Below, piece after piece: positions 52,155 through 63,235 of a stretch of 64,000 nt of DNA. The position numbers and the translations under genes are program-made. The stretch spans positions 24,614,001 through 24,678,000 of the forward strand of contig JBANAY010000003.1 of the NCBI GenBank assembly GCA_037952775.1, in the 5' to 3' direction. Each line of letters opens with the position of its first letter. Positions within the stretch are counted from its first letter, which is position 1. This DNA is from Clonostachys chloroleuca. Its lineage: Eukaryota > Ascomycota > Sordariomycetes > Hypocreales > Bionectriaceae. The notes under the pieces were generated by a model. It ran no database searches. It saw only the letters and a program-made list of their open reading frames with translations, and was not told the DNA's origin.

Positions 52155-54727
52155 TTATTCTTCGCTTTGAACAACCTCGACTGAGATGTTCTTGTCCTCC
52201 GAATAAACGCGCAGGCCTGCGACACATACAGCATTCCAAGGCAATCTGCCCTCATTGTCATCATCATCATCGCTGTCGTCGCTGTCATCTTCCTCCTCCT
52301 CCTCCTCCTCAGCCTCACCCTCCTTCTCTTCAGCCTTGTTCTGCTCCTCGTCCTCATTGGATGACTCGTCTTCTTCCTTATCTTTCTCTTTCTTTTCCTT
52401 CTCCTCCTTTTCCTCTTCTTTCTTCTCCTCCTTCTTCCCCCCTTTATTCTCTGGTGCCGAGGGTGCTGCAGATTCACCAGACGGAGGCGTAGCCTTGGAG
52501 TCCGAGTCACCTTCCTTCTTCTCATCCTTCGAGGCATTTCCACTCTTCTTTTCTCCTTCCTTGGTCTTTTCTTTGTCCTTTTTCTCTTCCTCTTCCTTTG
52601 ATTTCTCTTTATCGAGCTCCACCTGCATCGCTGCCATAGCGGACGTCATCTGCTCCATCGCCTGCCTCATTTGATTTTTCTCTGCATCCTCTGCCTTTTC
52701 CTTCTTCTTCTTCGCCTTCTCCTTCGCCTTCTCCTCTTGTTTCTTCTTTGCATAAGCTGCGTCCTCGTCTATAACTCCAACCTTGGCGTGGGCGATGTCG
52801 TACAGCAGCCCCTTCTGCTGAAGCTTAAGGGGGTCAGCAGTGGAGTATTCCTTGACGACATCTTCAACGGGCGGCAAATTGGAATTCGCTGCAATGACCC
52901 TGGGGATCACGTCATACTTCCCGGGCTGGAGGAATATCTCGCAATTGGCAGATCGATCGTTGCTATCCAGCTTGCTGCAATGTGCTTCCCCAATGGGCTC
53001 ATCCGACCCAGAAGGCAGAATGATAAAATTCATAGTGAATTCGTATGGTCCGGCCAAGGATGAGAAGTATCGTTCGTCAAGCTAGATTGTTATGGAAATT
53101 AGCAACCTCGTACCTGCGCTTCAGTATTTTTGGGCTGGGATTACCTTTGACAAGACAATGACTGCAAGACCCTCCTCCTGGACAGTGATGACGAACTTGG
53201 TCTTGTGATAACCAGCAACCCATGCAATGGGGAGGCTCGTCCACTGCTGAGCAACCGTCCACCTTGCGTCGAATAAACGGGTCCGATAAATCCGCTGGAA
53301 GTTTTGGAGCATATCATCAAGCGTCATCCACCACACACCATCATCGCCGAATTCATGGCGAAGCTTTTTCAGCATTTCTCCAGTCCACTCTTTGGACCCG
53401 TCGGACCAGGGGCCATGCCATTCTCCTTCACCGCGGCTCGTTTCGCCCCATGGGTTTCTGGTGATGGAATTAGGATCGGAGCATCTCGCAGGCTGAGTGG
53501 GGGGTGCGCTTCTTTTACAAAAATACCACCTGGAGAAGATGCTTACCTGATCTTGACAAGCTTAATCTTGTTTTCCTTCTCGTCAGTAACCTCAACTGCC
53601 CGGATGATTGAATAAGCATGACCGAGAACAATGCCGTTCTGATCTCCGACCCATGGACTATACGAAGGAGAAAGGCCAAATACGAACTCGCCATCGTCCT
53701 GGTCGGCCTGAAGCAGCTCGCGCCAGAGCTTTTCCTTGCGTAGGATGGAAGTGGTGAGGACCATACTTGAGACACCGCCAGTCATATCTTCAACACCGCC
53801 TCCAACGCAACCACCGACAAGAGCTTCATAATCGCCATGAACCTTTGCAAACTAGAACAGAGGGAAACAATATGTGAGCTTCGATATCGTGCTGGAAAAG
53901 GAGCAGAGGTAGTTTGGGTTCCAGATGGGTGATACTTACGGCTTTCTCGAGCAGAGGCAACCATGTCTCGTTCTCGTCAACGCAGGATGCGAATGAGAGA
54001 GCCTCAGACCCTGTCTGCTTGTTCCTCTTCCACTGCTTGGCCTTCTTTCCGGTAACGTCATACACCTCCTCGTCCTTACCATAGTCTCTTTCCTTCAGAT
54101 ACAGGTTGTCATCGATAATCGTAGGAATCCACTCCCCATCTTTGAAAAATACAAAGCCATAGACACCACATTCCTCATCACGAGCCACACAGATCTTCTT
54201 CATCAGGTCTTTACGGTGGGCTATATTGCCTATTGCAGCAACCCACCAGCAATTACCGAGATAACCCTGTTTGATATCAGATCCAGAGAAACCGTCCACG
54301 GTAAACTGAGGATTGTCGAAGATCCAAGACACACGATGAACAGAGCCGGGTTCGTAGTAAAAGTCATCAGACCTCACCAAGCCACGAAGGCAGTGATGCG
54401 TCTGCATATAGTGGTCACTCTCGATCTCGAACTCCTGGTCAATGAACTTGGAATTGGTGCTCTCGCAGCGAGCGACAGCCTTCCTGACCATTTCGAGGCA
54501 CTTGGACCGAGCAATCTCATAGCTCTGGGCAGCATTACGCACGCCGATAGAGGGAGGTGCGAGATTCGGGGCTACTGTCTTGTAGAGATCACGGGGAAAG
54601 ATGGAAGTGATCTTGCCGGGATTCTTGTGGTGGAACTTTTGCCAGAATTTTGAGATGAGCGCCTGGGGGTGCTCCTTGGCAGACCTCTTGGGGGGATTAC
54701 TGGTGTTGGTGTTGCTTCCTCAGACAT
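52155..54727 (-). CDS. Calpain-like cysteine protease with KEKE tail; one-base frameshift near the start
   Basis: Four exons: 53940-54727, 53547-53851, 53145-53457 and 52155-53081. Catalytic Cys160 (QGYLGNCWWVAAIGN), His341 (GIVLGHAYSII) and Asn366 (KIRNPWGE) are all present, so the papain-fold core is complete; numbering assumes 777 aa. A calpain-type beta domain follows (AGPYEFTMNFIILPSG). The C-terminal 200 residues are an extreme Lys/Glu (KEKE) and acidic tail ending EVVQSEE. Exon 1 is one base short: MSEEATPTPVIP is in one frame, PKRSAKEHPQALISKFW in the next, and the break falls in a six-G run (54690-54695) that would need seven. The rest is undamaged, so a sequencing error or a recent slip are both possible. 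Known calpains act in cytosolic signalling; the substrate is unknown. Confidence 0.85.
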
Positions 54728-56844
54728 GATTGTTATCAACTGTAAAGACTGAAGGGGAGAATATGGGTGATCTGATAATGGAAGAAATTGCACGCCGTGC
54801 TCTGTTCAAATTCGGGGCTGGGGAAGAGAGCAGACAACGTTACATTTATAGATTGGGGTGCCAAGGACCAGCAAGTCTGGTCTGGAAGAGTCGTCGTGGC
54901 CAAGACGGAATCCGAATGATGGCCAAGAGGTCACCAACAGTTTTCAAGCTATCGAAGCCGAACCCCTTGCCCTTGACTGCCGAATCTAGTGGCCCTATCA
55001 CACCACGAAAAGGGTAACATTCGTGGTCGGTTGCCTCGTTGGTTGTTCGCGAACAACGGCATCAAGTGTGAGCCAATGGCCATCCACCATATCATCCACA
55101 ATGCTCAAAGCTCGAAGCGTGCGGCTGACCATTGGCGCCTTTTTCTTACAGCCTATTCACCCAACCGGCGCTTACTCTGACCAGAGGTGCATATACCTGC
55201 AGCTGGCCACCGCCTCCTGCTCCAGGCCCAGTCCAAAAGAGGCATCAAGATACCGATCCAAGATTTTATCGGATGGGTTGTGCCGGGGATCAATTTTCCA
55301 TTTTCTGGGGCTAGTCAGTGCTTGAAGATCCAGCAATACCACTAGAAAGCCGTCAGCAATCGTGGCATCAATCAGAGTCATCAATTAGCATCCACAAATT
55401 GTGATTCGAAATGGGAACGTCATCGAGAGCGGAGAGTGTTACATTGGCTTACCTTTGCCCTGCCGCAACATCCTGCTGAATAGGGGACCAACTGCCATCG
55501 TCCGGGACAATATCAGACGCTGCAACAAGTGGCTAACAAATTGCTCCCTATTGTGAGCCGCGGTTCGCCCCCTTGATTATGCAGGTATTTGTTTCAGCCC
55601 AGACACTTGTCCAGCCTCAGATTATTGACTCCATGTAAGCTTGAGCAGCACTAAATTTGAATCTCAGCCACTTGACAAACGCAATACGCATTGCCGCCAG
55701 CCCTAAGTCAACCCGCTGACCTGTTGTGAATGGCCCGCTGCCCCCCTGCCCCCCCTGCCCAGCCCCTCATTGCTTTGCCACGTCAATTTTGACAATTTTA
55801 TAGGAGGAAATGAAAGAGAAAACGAAAGCAGAGAAAGGAAATCCCGTGCATGAGTTGCATTCCACTTCAAGACGCAGTCACAATCATTGTCACGTTGGAA
55901 ATAGATGAGAACTGTTGCCAGAAATTCTTGGTAGATATGTACTCAACTAATGATGGTGGGCAAACACGAGCAGGAACAGTTGGAAACACGGTATTTGTTT
56001 GAATGTAATGGGCAAATTTGATGGCATGCCGCTATCTCAGACATGGATCATGTTACCTAGGTAATGTGAAGCCACTTTTCTGTAACATGCGCTCGACTCC
56101 GCTTCATCAATGAAACACCGCAATAGAGGCAGACCTGTTAAGAAGAATTTGAGTAAATTGAGCAAAGGAAAGAAATGGAAGACACTCACCTGTTTAGGTA
56201 CAACTCCCGATGTAAACCGTTTGCATGGAGCAATGTGAGTATGTCTTCGCATAGCGTATCATAGAGTGTGAACTTATCATTTTAGTTTTGATGCCGGCCT
56301 CGAGGACCACACAAGACCTGGCAAGCCCTGAACATTATACAATAATGTGAAGTTCTAAGAATTGGTATGTATAAAGCCTTATAACGAAACAAAGAACAGC
56401 GTCTCCAGCATCTCAATACGGGCTTCAATCCAGGAAATGAAGCACGATCTATCTTAACCATGCTTAAGATTTAACACAATAACATCCAACAACTACAGGT
56501 TCTACGTCAAAAGATGGAGCTCCCAGTACAAATCGATGAAACGAAGGAAAGCAGTAGAAGATCGTCTAACTACATCTGATTGTAGGGTAGGCTCATCCAG
56601 GGGAATTCGTATTTGTGCCAACTGGATCGCAGCAGCAGTTCCGTGGCGTCCGTGGAGCTCGTTTTTGCAACAAAACAGGCGGAGTTGGCGGAATTTTGCG
56701 GACTTTAAAGCTTTCCGTTTCAAATATTAAGTAACTCATAAATGTATAAGTTAAAAAGGTTTGGCCATCTGGTTTCTTAATAAATTTCCTTGAACTGTAC
56801 CACGCCGCTCCGGTTCGCGAGACCCAACAGTTCGCAACGCAACC
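54728..56844. other. Intergenic, no supported gene
   Basis: About 2.1 kb. Short overlapping frames around 54990-55380 and 56040-56720 lack any family feature. Includes C-runs near 55740-55765. No repeat family recognised. Confidence 0.55.
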
Positions 56845-57786
56845 ATGGCTCCCTCTATTCTTGTCGCGGGTGCCACCGGAAATACAGGACAGAGTGCGGT
56901 GGAAACCTTATCTCACCTTTTAAGTTCTAAGCCTTCATTTTCTGACTATAAAATCATTGCGCTCACACGGTCCAAGGATGGTGCTACTGCACAACGTCTT
57001 GCTAAGCTTCCTTTCGTCCAACTTGAAGAAAAGAGTTGGGTTGAGATCACACCTGAATGGCTTCAAGAGCACAATGTAGAAAGGGCTTTCATTGCACCAC
57101 ATCTTCAGACCAATCAGTTTGCAGAGGAATCTACCTTCCACCTCGCCCTCCTTCACGCAAACGTGAAATATGTGGTGCGAATCTCGACTGCTCATGCGGC
57201 AGTCCGTCCTGACAGCAAATCCTACTACCAGAGGGCACACTGGGCGATCGAAGCGCTGCTCAGCTCTCCAGAATACGAGAAGTTGCAATTCACTTCTTTA
57301 CAGCCCAACGCCTTTGGGCCCACCTATCTGTATTCAGCAGCTCAGTTCGTCAAGGACTTCCGAAGCATAGGAAAGCAAGGCAACTTGAGACTTATGGCCC
57401 CGAAGGATTTTCCTGTGGCAATTATTCATCCGCCTGAAATCGGAGTTGTTGCTGCTCATCTTTTGGCTGAAGAGGACACGACAAAGCATAACAAAGCTAA
57501 ATATATACTAAACGGACCTGAGGGCGTGACTGGACAACAGATTGTTCAAATGGTTGAACAGGCGATTGGAACAAGTGTTGAAAAGGTCATATACAAAGAT
57601 ATGTCTTCTGTCGACTCGTTATTGGAGGGACTTCAAAATGAATCTCCGAACGTTATTTCGTCTCTCAGGTATGCTCTGGAGGCGAGTTGGGAGGGCAAAC
57701 CATCCGGCTCTACCAGTCCGGAAATCCTCGATATGGGAGTGATCAAGCATACACCTGCTGAAATGTTTAACTCCTTGATTAATTGA
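56845..57786 (+). CDS. NmrA-like NAD(P)-binding protein
   Basis: 313 aa, single exon. The N-terminal Rossmann motif is VAGATGNTGQ (residues 7-16), typical of the atypical short-chain reductase/NmrA/isoflavone-reductase group. It is followed by KIIALTRSKDG for cofactor binding and VVRISTAHAAV in the central strand. The SYYQRAHWAIEALL segment occupies the place of the YxxxK-type helix. FTSLQPNAFG and a C-terminal helical cap (GVTGQQIVQMVEQAIG) complete the fold. Members act either as redox-sensing regulators or as reductases; the sequence does not decide. It lies 860 bp from an MDR reductase on the same strand. Start context GCAACCATGGCTC is ideal. Confidence 0.85.
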   Translation: MAPSILVAGATGNTGQSAVETLSHLLSSKPSFSDYKIIALTRSKDGATAQRLAKLPFVQLEEKSWVEITPEWLQEHNVERAFIAPHLQTNQFAEESTFHLALLHANVKYVVRISTAHAAVRPDSKSYYQRAHWAIEALLSSPEYEKLQFTSLQPNAFGPTYLYSAAQFVKDFRSIGKQGNLRLMAPKDFPVAIIHPPEIGVVAAHLLAEEDTTKHNKAKYILNGPEGVTGQQIVQMVEQAIGTSVEKVIYKDMSSVDSLLEGLQNESPNVISSLRYALEASWEGKPSGSTSPEILDMGVIKHTPAEMFNSLIN

Positions 57787-58648
57787 GGGCTTCCAAGAGA
57801 GCCTGTTCTAAAGATGGACAGCTAAAGAACAATAAATTGCTGATGACTTTATCCGAGAATGGTTTAACACAAGCTACTTTATCAATCGTCAGTTGGTACA
57901 TGAAGCCAACTAACCAGTTGATCTCTCACGATACGGCATGCGCTACGCTCTGCCTGTAGTCAAAACTAAATGAGCCCATTTTAGCCTTCTGAGCGAGAGA
58001 TGAATTGATAGAACTCATTACGAATCATTGTAACGCCCTTTGTCATGATTCTCTAGTCTTGGTCAGCATTAATACTGATAACCCCTTCTAATATGATCGT
58101 CCCCCGGGCATTACGACTATGTCTTTATGCTATAGTATACAATCCTTTCTCTATACCTCTGCTGGAAGTATTTGGGAAACTCCATCTGAATAATCAGTGC
58201 AATTTACATGATAGAGGTTAGAAGCATGAGTTCTCAAAAGGCACGGTGCTGTGCAGAATTATTGAATGACCCCGCGGCAACGTACTTGCAAGTCAGCGAA
58301 ACCAGTTGGGACTTCTACACCAAGATGCCCGATCTCAATCACCCAATCAGTAAGTGCTTATGAATGCTTTACTGATGATTCGATTACCAATCAGTAAGGG
58401 ATCTGGAAATACCGATCGCACCATCCTGCGTTTTTCGGCAATTTATATACACGAGATGACAAATGACGATGACCATTGTTCGGAAGAAAGCACGAAACTT
58501 CATCCAGCGTAGTACTTGACCAGAATAATCTCTCAATTCTATACTCTTAGGAGCAACAGTCTTTATGTTGTGAAAGCGCCGTCCTAGCATCAATCAGCAA
58601 ATATTATCTCGATTCTACTTGATTACTTGATTTTATCAAACTAAACGG
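57787..58648. other. Intergenic with an orphan exon-like fragment (58226-58349)
   Basis: Mostly non-coding. At 58226 an ATG opens 41 codons (MSSQKARCCAELLNDPAATY ... SWDFYTKMPDLNHPI) ending at a perfect GTAAGT donor, with a CAG acceptor about 50 nt on. No continuing coding exon can be followed, so it looks like the surviving first exon of a lost gene. Confidence 0.4.
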
Positions 58649-59683
58649 ATGATGTCTTTGCAGCGAGCATTACTCGTGAAAGAACTCGGAAAGCCGGTGG
58701 AACTAGTTCATGACCATCCTATTCCTCTCCCAGGCCCTGGGCAGGTCCAAGTGCGAGTCTCTGTCGCAGGTCTCAACCCTCATGATCAGCGAGTTCGCGA
58801 CTTTGGCCAATATATCTCTCCCCCGGCTGTACTTGCCAATGATGTAGTGGGCAAGGTCACCAAACTGGGGGATGGTGTAACGGAGTTTGCCGTGGATGAT
58901 CGCATCGCTTACCAAGCACAGTTTACGAAGGAGCAAAGCCAAACCGGACTTCAGGAATATACCGTCGCAGATGTTCTGGCATCAACAAAAATCCCATCAT
59001 CGATTTCAGATGACCAAGCCGTTACGCTTCCCTCCAACATCTTTGCCCCTCTAGTTGCCATATTTGATACGTTCGAAATTCCTGCTCCATGGACGCCAGC
59101 CAGCAAAGATTTCGACTACAATGGGACAACGATTCTCATCGTTGGAGGCGGAACCAACTGTGGGAAGTTCGCCGTCCAGCTGGCCAAACTGGCCGGGATT
59201 GGCCGAATCATTGCCGTCGGGGGGCCAGCAGATGAGTTGTTCTCATATGGAGCTACACATGTGATGGATCGGCATGGCGGAAACGATGCTGTGATGTCCA
59301 GGATCAAAGAAGTTGTCGGCGATGATCTGCTATATGCATGTGACACAATCAACCCGCCTGAGGATCAGATACTCGCACTCAACGCTCTTTCCAGCTCCAA
59401 GAAGGGGATTCTGGCGACCCTCCTCCCCCGTGGTGAGGCAAGTGATCCGAGGATAACCGAGAAAAACGCAGGCTTTGTGTGGCATAAGGTTATTGGAAGC
59501 TCCCATGCGAAACCAGCTTTGGCGGTCGAATTCTGGAAGCGGCTCCCTGAATATCTTGAGCAGGGGCGAATCAAACCGTTGAAATTCACTGTTAAGCAGG
59601 GTCTAGAGGCGACATATGTAAATGAAGCTCTGGATGCTTATCGTGATGGGAAGTCAGTCACAAGGTTGCATGTACATATATGA
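58649..59683 (+). CDS. MDR-superfamily reductase (zinc-type dehydrogenase/enoyl-reductase-like)
   Basis: 344 aa, single exon. The N-terminal GroES-like domain (ALLVKELGKPVELV ... PLPGPGQVQVRVSVAGLNPHD) lacks the usual Cys/His zinc ligands, as in quinone-oxidoreductase and trans-enoyl-reductase branches. The Rossmann motif is LIVGGGTNCGKFAVQLAKLA, a GxGxxG variant. The C-terminus closes with RIKPLKFTVKQGLEATYVNEALDAY, typical of the family. It probably reduces an activated double bond or carbonyl with NADPH; relatives occur as tailoring enzymes in secondary metabolism. It converges with the Zn2Cys6 regulator, stops 126 bp apart. Start could be either of two adjacent Met codons. Confidence 0.88.
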   Translation: MMSLQRALLVKELGKPVELVHDHPIPLPGPGQVQVRVSVAGLNPHDQRVRDFGQYISPPAVLANDVVGKVTKLGDGVTEFAVDDRIAYQAQFTKEQSQTGLQEYTVADVLASTKIPSSISDDQAVTLPSNIFAPLVAIFDTFEIPAPWTPASKDFDYNGTTILIVGGGTNCGKFAVQLAKLAGIGRIIAVGGPADELFSYGATHVMDRHGGNDAVMSRIKEVVGDDLLYACDTINPPEDQILALNALSSSKKGILATLLPRGEASDPRITEKNAGFVWHKVIGSSHAKPALAVEFWKRLPEYLEQGRIKPLKFTVKQGLEATYVNEALDAYRDGKSVTRLHVHI

Positions 59684-59809
59684 CGAGGATAACGCCAGGC
59701 GTGATGATGCGAATAAGTCCGACTGATACCTTGGTTTATCTGTAGCTCAAAATGAAGCCTCGGTGGGATCCTGGCAGATATCCTGTATTGAATAAGCCCT
59801 CAGCTACCC

Positions 59810-62076
59810 TTACATAAGTTCCAAATCAAAGCCATCATTTAGAGTAGGGTCGTAACTCGTCATCGATTCCAACATCTGTGATGAGAGGTCATTGCCGCTC
59901 TGTGGCCATAACGTCATTGAGACATCCTGGATTTGCTGTCCAGTACTCGTGCTACTTTCCGTGTATGTGCTGGTATCTGGCAGATCCAACGGATTTTCCA
60001 GGGTACTATACGTCAAGTCTTGAAAGGCCAGATCCCCTTCTCCCAACGGCAGCCTTCCTACCTGGAGAGGACTAATGATGGGTTGCCTTATGATGGCGAT
60101 TTTCACGCTCATGAAAACGCTCGGACAATATCCTAGGTCAACTTCTATGACCTGCCCAGTATCAGGCAAATGCAGGATGGAACTCAATCCATAACGTTCC
60201 ACATCCCGGTAAACCTGGAGCAACAGAGCTCGTGTGATCTTGTGGTCGTGACCGATGGTTTCCATTGAGCGGAGAATCATCTTAAAATGAGCCAACTCAC
60301 TTGCAGGCAATCCTTCGGCCGGACTATCCCTGGCAAGATAAATGTAGACGCTTGCTGCGCAGTACAGTGACAGAGCGCATAGCACAGATTTCTTATAGCA
60401 ACGTTAGCTGCGCGCCATTTTAGGGGAGTCATTGAACATACATATATAAATGAATTAGGAGAAATGGCCTTTATTATCTCCACAATTTCTTCCACGCTGA
60501 TTCTCATCCTGCCCAAGCTTTGCTGTTTGGTAGCTTCAGAGTGTCGGTGCTTGTCCACCATCTCAACGGCCGCATAGTGAAGGCAAATGGTGGCGGCGTG
60601 CAAGTTTAGGTTGGTATGAGCTGCGACAGGGTCACATTTGTAATCTGGCGACTGAAACCGTTCCGGTAGAAACATGAAAATGCTGGAAATCTTATGATCA
60701 AGCTCTTTGTGGCGTTTCCAGAATGCAGCGTCATGAGAGTGGCCAGACGTATGGTTGAGAGTAGTTTTGAAGATATGACAGATGACCAGCGTGGTAGCAA
60801 ATTCAGAGTGGGAGGCCCCCTGGAAAACTTCGTCGAGAAACGGAGCATCTTCTTTCTGTCCAAATAAGAACGCATCCTCTGATGCAGGAAGCCGCGTCAT
60901 AAGCTATTCGAGTATGAGTATTGGATAGTCGAGAGGTGGGATATGTCAGTGCTCACGTCATTGGAGTATATCAAACTAGCCCATCCCGTGGATATACTAG
61001 CATGTGAATCAATAGCAAAGGCGCCCCAGAACGCTCTCCGTTGCTGCTCAATCTCCATCCAGCCTGTCGAGGACACTGCGGTTGATGCTGGCGAAACGTC
61101 TGGATCGTCAACTCGATCAAACCCCAGAGAGTGCACGAGGCTAACAGATTTGGCCGAATTCATGGACGCTCTTGTAAAGAGCATGGATTTTGCCTCAAAT
61201 GCGGCCATAATGATATATGCCTGTAAATGGCGGAGGGTCAAGTGATCGCCATCACCCTGGCAAGAGTCAGCGGCAAGGTAGCCTTGAGGGTGTCTCCCAA
61301 TTTACCTGCATCTCGTCCACGTTGATATATTGTCGCGCCCGCTTGTAAAATGCATCTGCGTAGAAGTCGTATTTCTCATTTGCTTTTGATGCCGTAGCCC
61401 AAACAATGTACTGCAAACACATCGGTGGCCGTTTGTTGGGCGGCCCATGTATGGCTTGTAGATAGAGCGCGGGATGCAGTATCGGCATCGAATGGTGTTG
61501 ATTTTGGAAGTAAATGTCGTGCCTATGGAAACTCAGTACCAAATTTCTATCCTAATAGGCATGTAAGGAGCCGCACAGTTCTTCCATTACTTCGAAGGGG
61601 GCAACGGCTCTGATACTCCGAGGTCTATCAGTTGGCCATCAGAGACCCAGTCGTAGCCAGACCCAGAATTGGGCAGCCCATAATCCGGTGCATCGATTGT
61701 GGTGCCCATCTCTTCAAGCTGAGGGTCAGGCGGGGATTTGGGGCCCGTAGCGCCCCGGTTCTTCTTGCCATTGACTACATGTAGATTCAGTTGCTCTTCG
61801 AGCCGGGCTGGCAAAGAAGATGAGCTTTTGTACCATGAACGTTTAGAAAGTCGAAGCCATTCAAGTACCTAGCTGTTCCTCCATTTTTTTCACATTCGTC
61901 CTCTTATAGATGCGCTTCCTCCTCGACTCAGGATAAACACAGTCGTTATCGACGTTGGAGCATCGAACACATGCTGGCATAGTACGATCGCATTTGAGCT
62001 TTCGGGCCCTGCATGGAATACATGACAGCCGAGAGAGGTCCGTCTCCGCCGGCCTTGGCCCTTGACTTTCAGGCAT
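59810..62076 (-). CDS. Zn(II)2Cys6 transcription factor with fungal_trans domain
   Basis: Six exons: 61869-62076, 61591-61807, 61306-61522, 60957-61256, 60442-60903 and 59810-60391; they join in phase to 661 aa. The binuclear zinc cluster has Cys19, 22, 29, 36, 39 and 46 (CIPCRARKLKCDRTMPACVR...C), followed by a basic linker (RRKRIYKR) and a short dimerising coiled coil (KKMEEQLARLEEQL). The middle domain carries the family landmarks YFQNQHHSMPILHPALYLQA, SLVHSLGFDR and EIEQQRRAFWGAFAIDSHAS ... TGWA. The C-terminus is Ser/Thr/Gln-rich and acidic, a plausible activation region. It acts in the nucleus. Its position next to the reductase and NmrA-like gene suggests local control, but nothing in the sequence proves it. 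Confidence 0.92.
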
Positions 62077-63235
62077 GATATAGGACAGGCTCGATCAGCC
62101 GCTTTTCTCATACCGCTCAGGGCGGCGGTGAAACAACCGGAATCAAATCTAGTTATGGTAATAGGGCGTCTAGGCACGCCATATACGATTATTTAAGTTG
62201 AAGAGCAGACTTGGACCAAATATTTGATGGCGTTTTGCTTTGTTGCAATGTTATTGGTTCGGACTTTACTCTTGCATTCTTGTCCGAGCTGACACACGTA
62301 ACAGACAAGGCCGAGTGCCGAGCTTAACTTGCAACACATACGCCCTACCCTAAAACCTCGTCACCACAACCACTCAGCCCATTCGTCTCAAGTAACTTCA
62401 ACAAAAAAATGACGAGCTTGTGCAAAAAGAGAATTTCTTGAACCTAGGCTTGGGCTTTGGAGTGTGGATCTATATTTCGACGTCATGGTTATTGATCGGC
62501 TCAGCGAAAATCTGCCTTTGGCTTGACATTGTTTGAGAAACTGGTGGACATACTAGTGTACAACAGGCAGATGAATGTCCGAACACCTACAACATTTTCT
62601 CCCCCTTGAATTCTAGAGGAAGGAAAAGAAAGAATAGAGTTCAATGGACTGCGTTTTGGTTTCCAAACGGCAATTCAAAGCGCCGTTGAAGTACCTCGAG
62701 AGTACGCTTAACATAGATCAAAGATCTGGCAGCTACATACTCGACCGAGGCTTCTGCTTTATACAAAGGACGCATCCAACTACCTTTTATAGATTCGCCT
62801 CTAGCTATAGGTACTCGCACCAAGGTTCTAATCTCGACACCGACTCTTAGCTTCCAAACACGTTCACATAGTGACTTCCCAATCACCGGGAAAAAGCCGA
62901 CCTCCAAGTCATTTCTGAAGAGTCTTGTGCTCATATTTACCGGATACATTACAGAAAATTAGGAGAAGGGTGTCATGATTCAGGCGGGTCATACTAGGGA
63001 TTGTATTTGAGCGAACATCACATGTGATTAAGGAGTCGAGTCCGGTTCCGCCTTCCTCGAGGCAATGTAAAGATTCTATTCTCCTTAAGTCCAATAACGC
63101 AGGAAAGCTTATGGCTACGCTAGACAATGCCTTGAACAAGACCCATCCTGGTCACAAATGCTGCATCTCAACTGAATGAAGAGCTGATAATACTGGCTTG
63201 AAATCATGACCCCTGCTCCCTCCAGAAAGTGGAAT
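62077..63235. other. Intergenic, no supported gene
   Basis: About 1.2 kb. Short frames on both strands (for example 62641-62949) have no support. Confidence 0.55.

Noticed and set aside
52255..52674. Poly-Ser/Phe plus-strand frame
   Set aside because: Antisense shadow of the Lys/Glu-rich calpain tail.
56845..62076. A secondary-metabolite gene cluster
   Set aside because: Tailoring-type and regulatory genes only; no core synthase visible, so the cluster call is not made.
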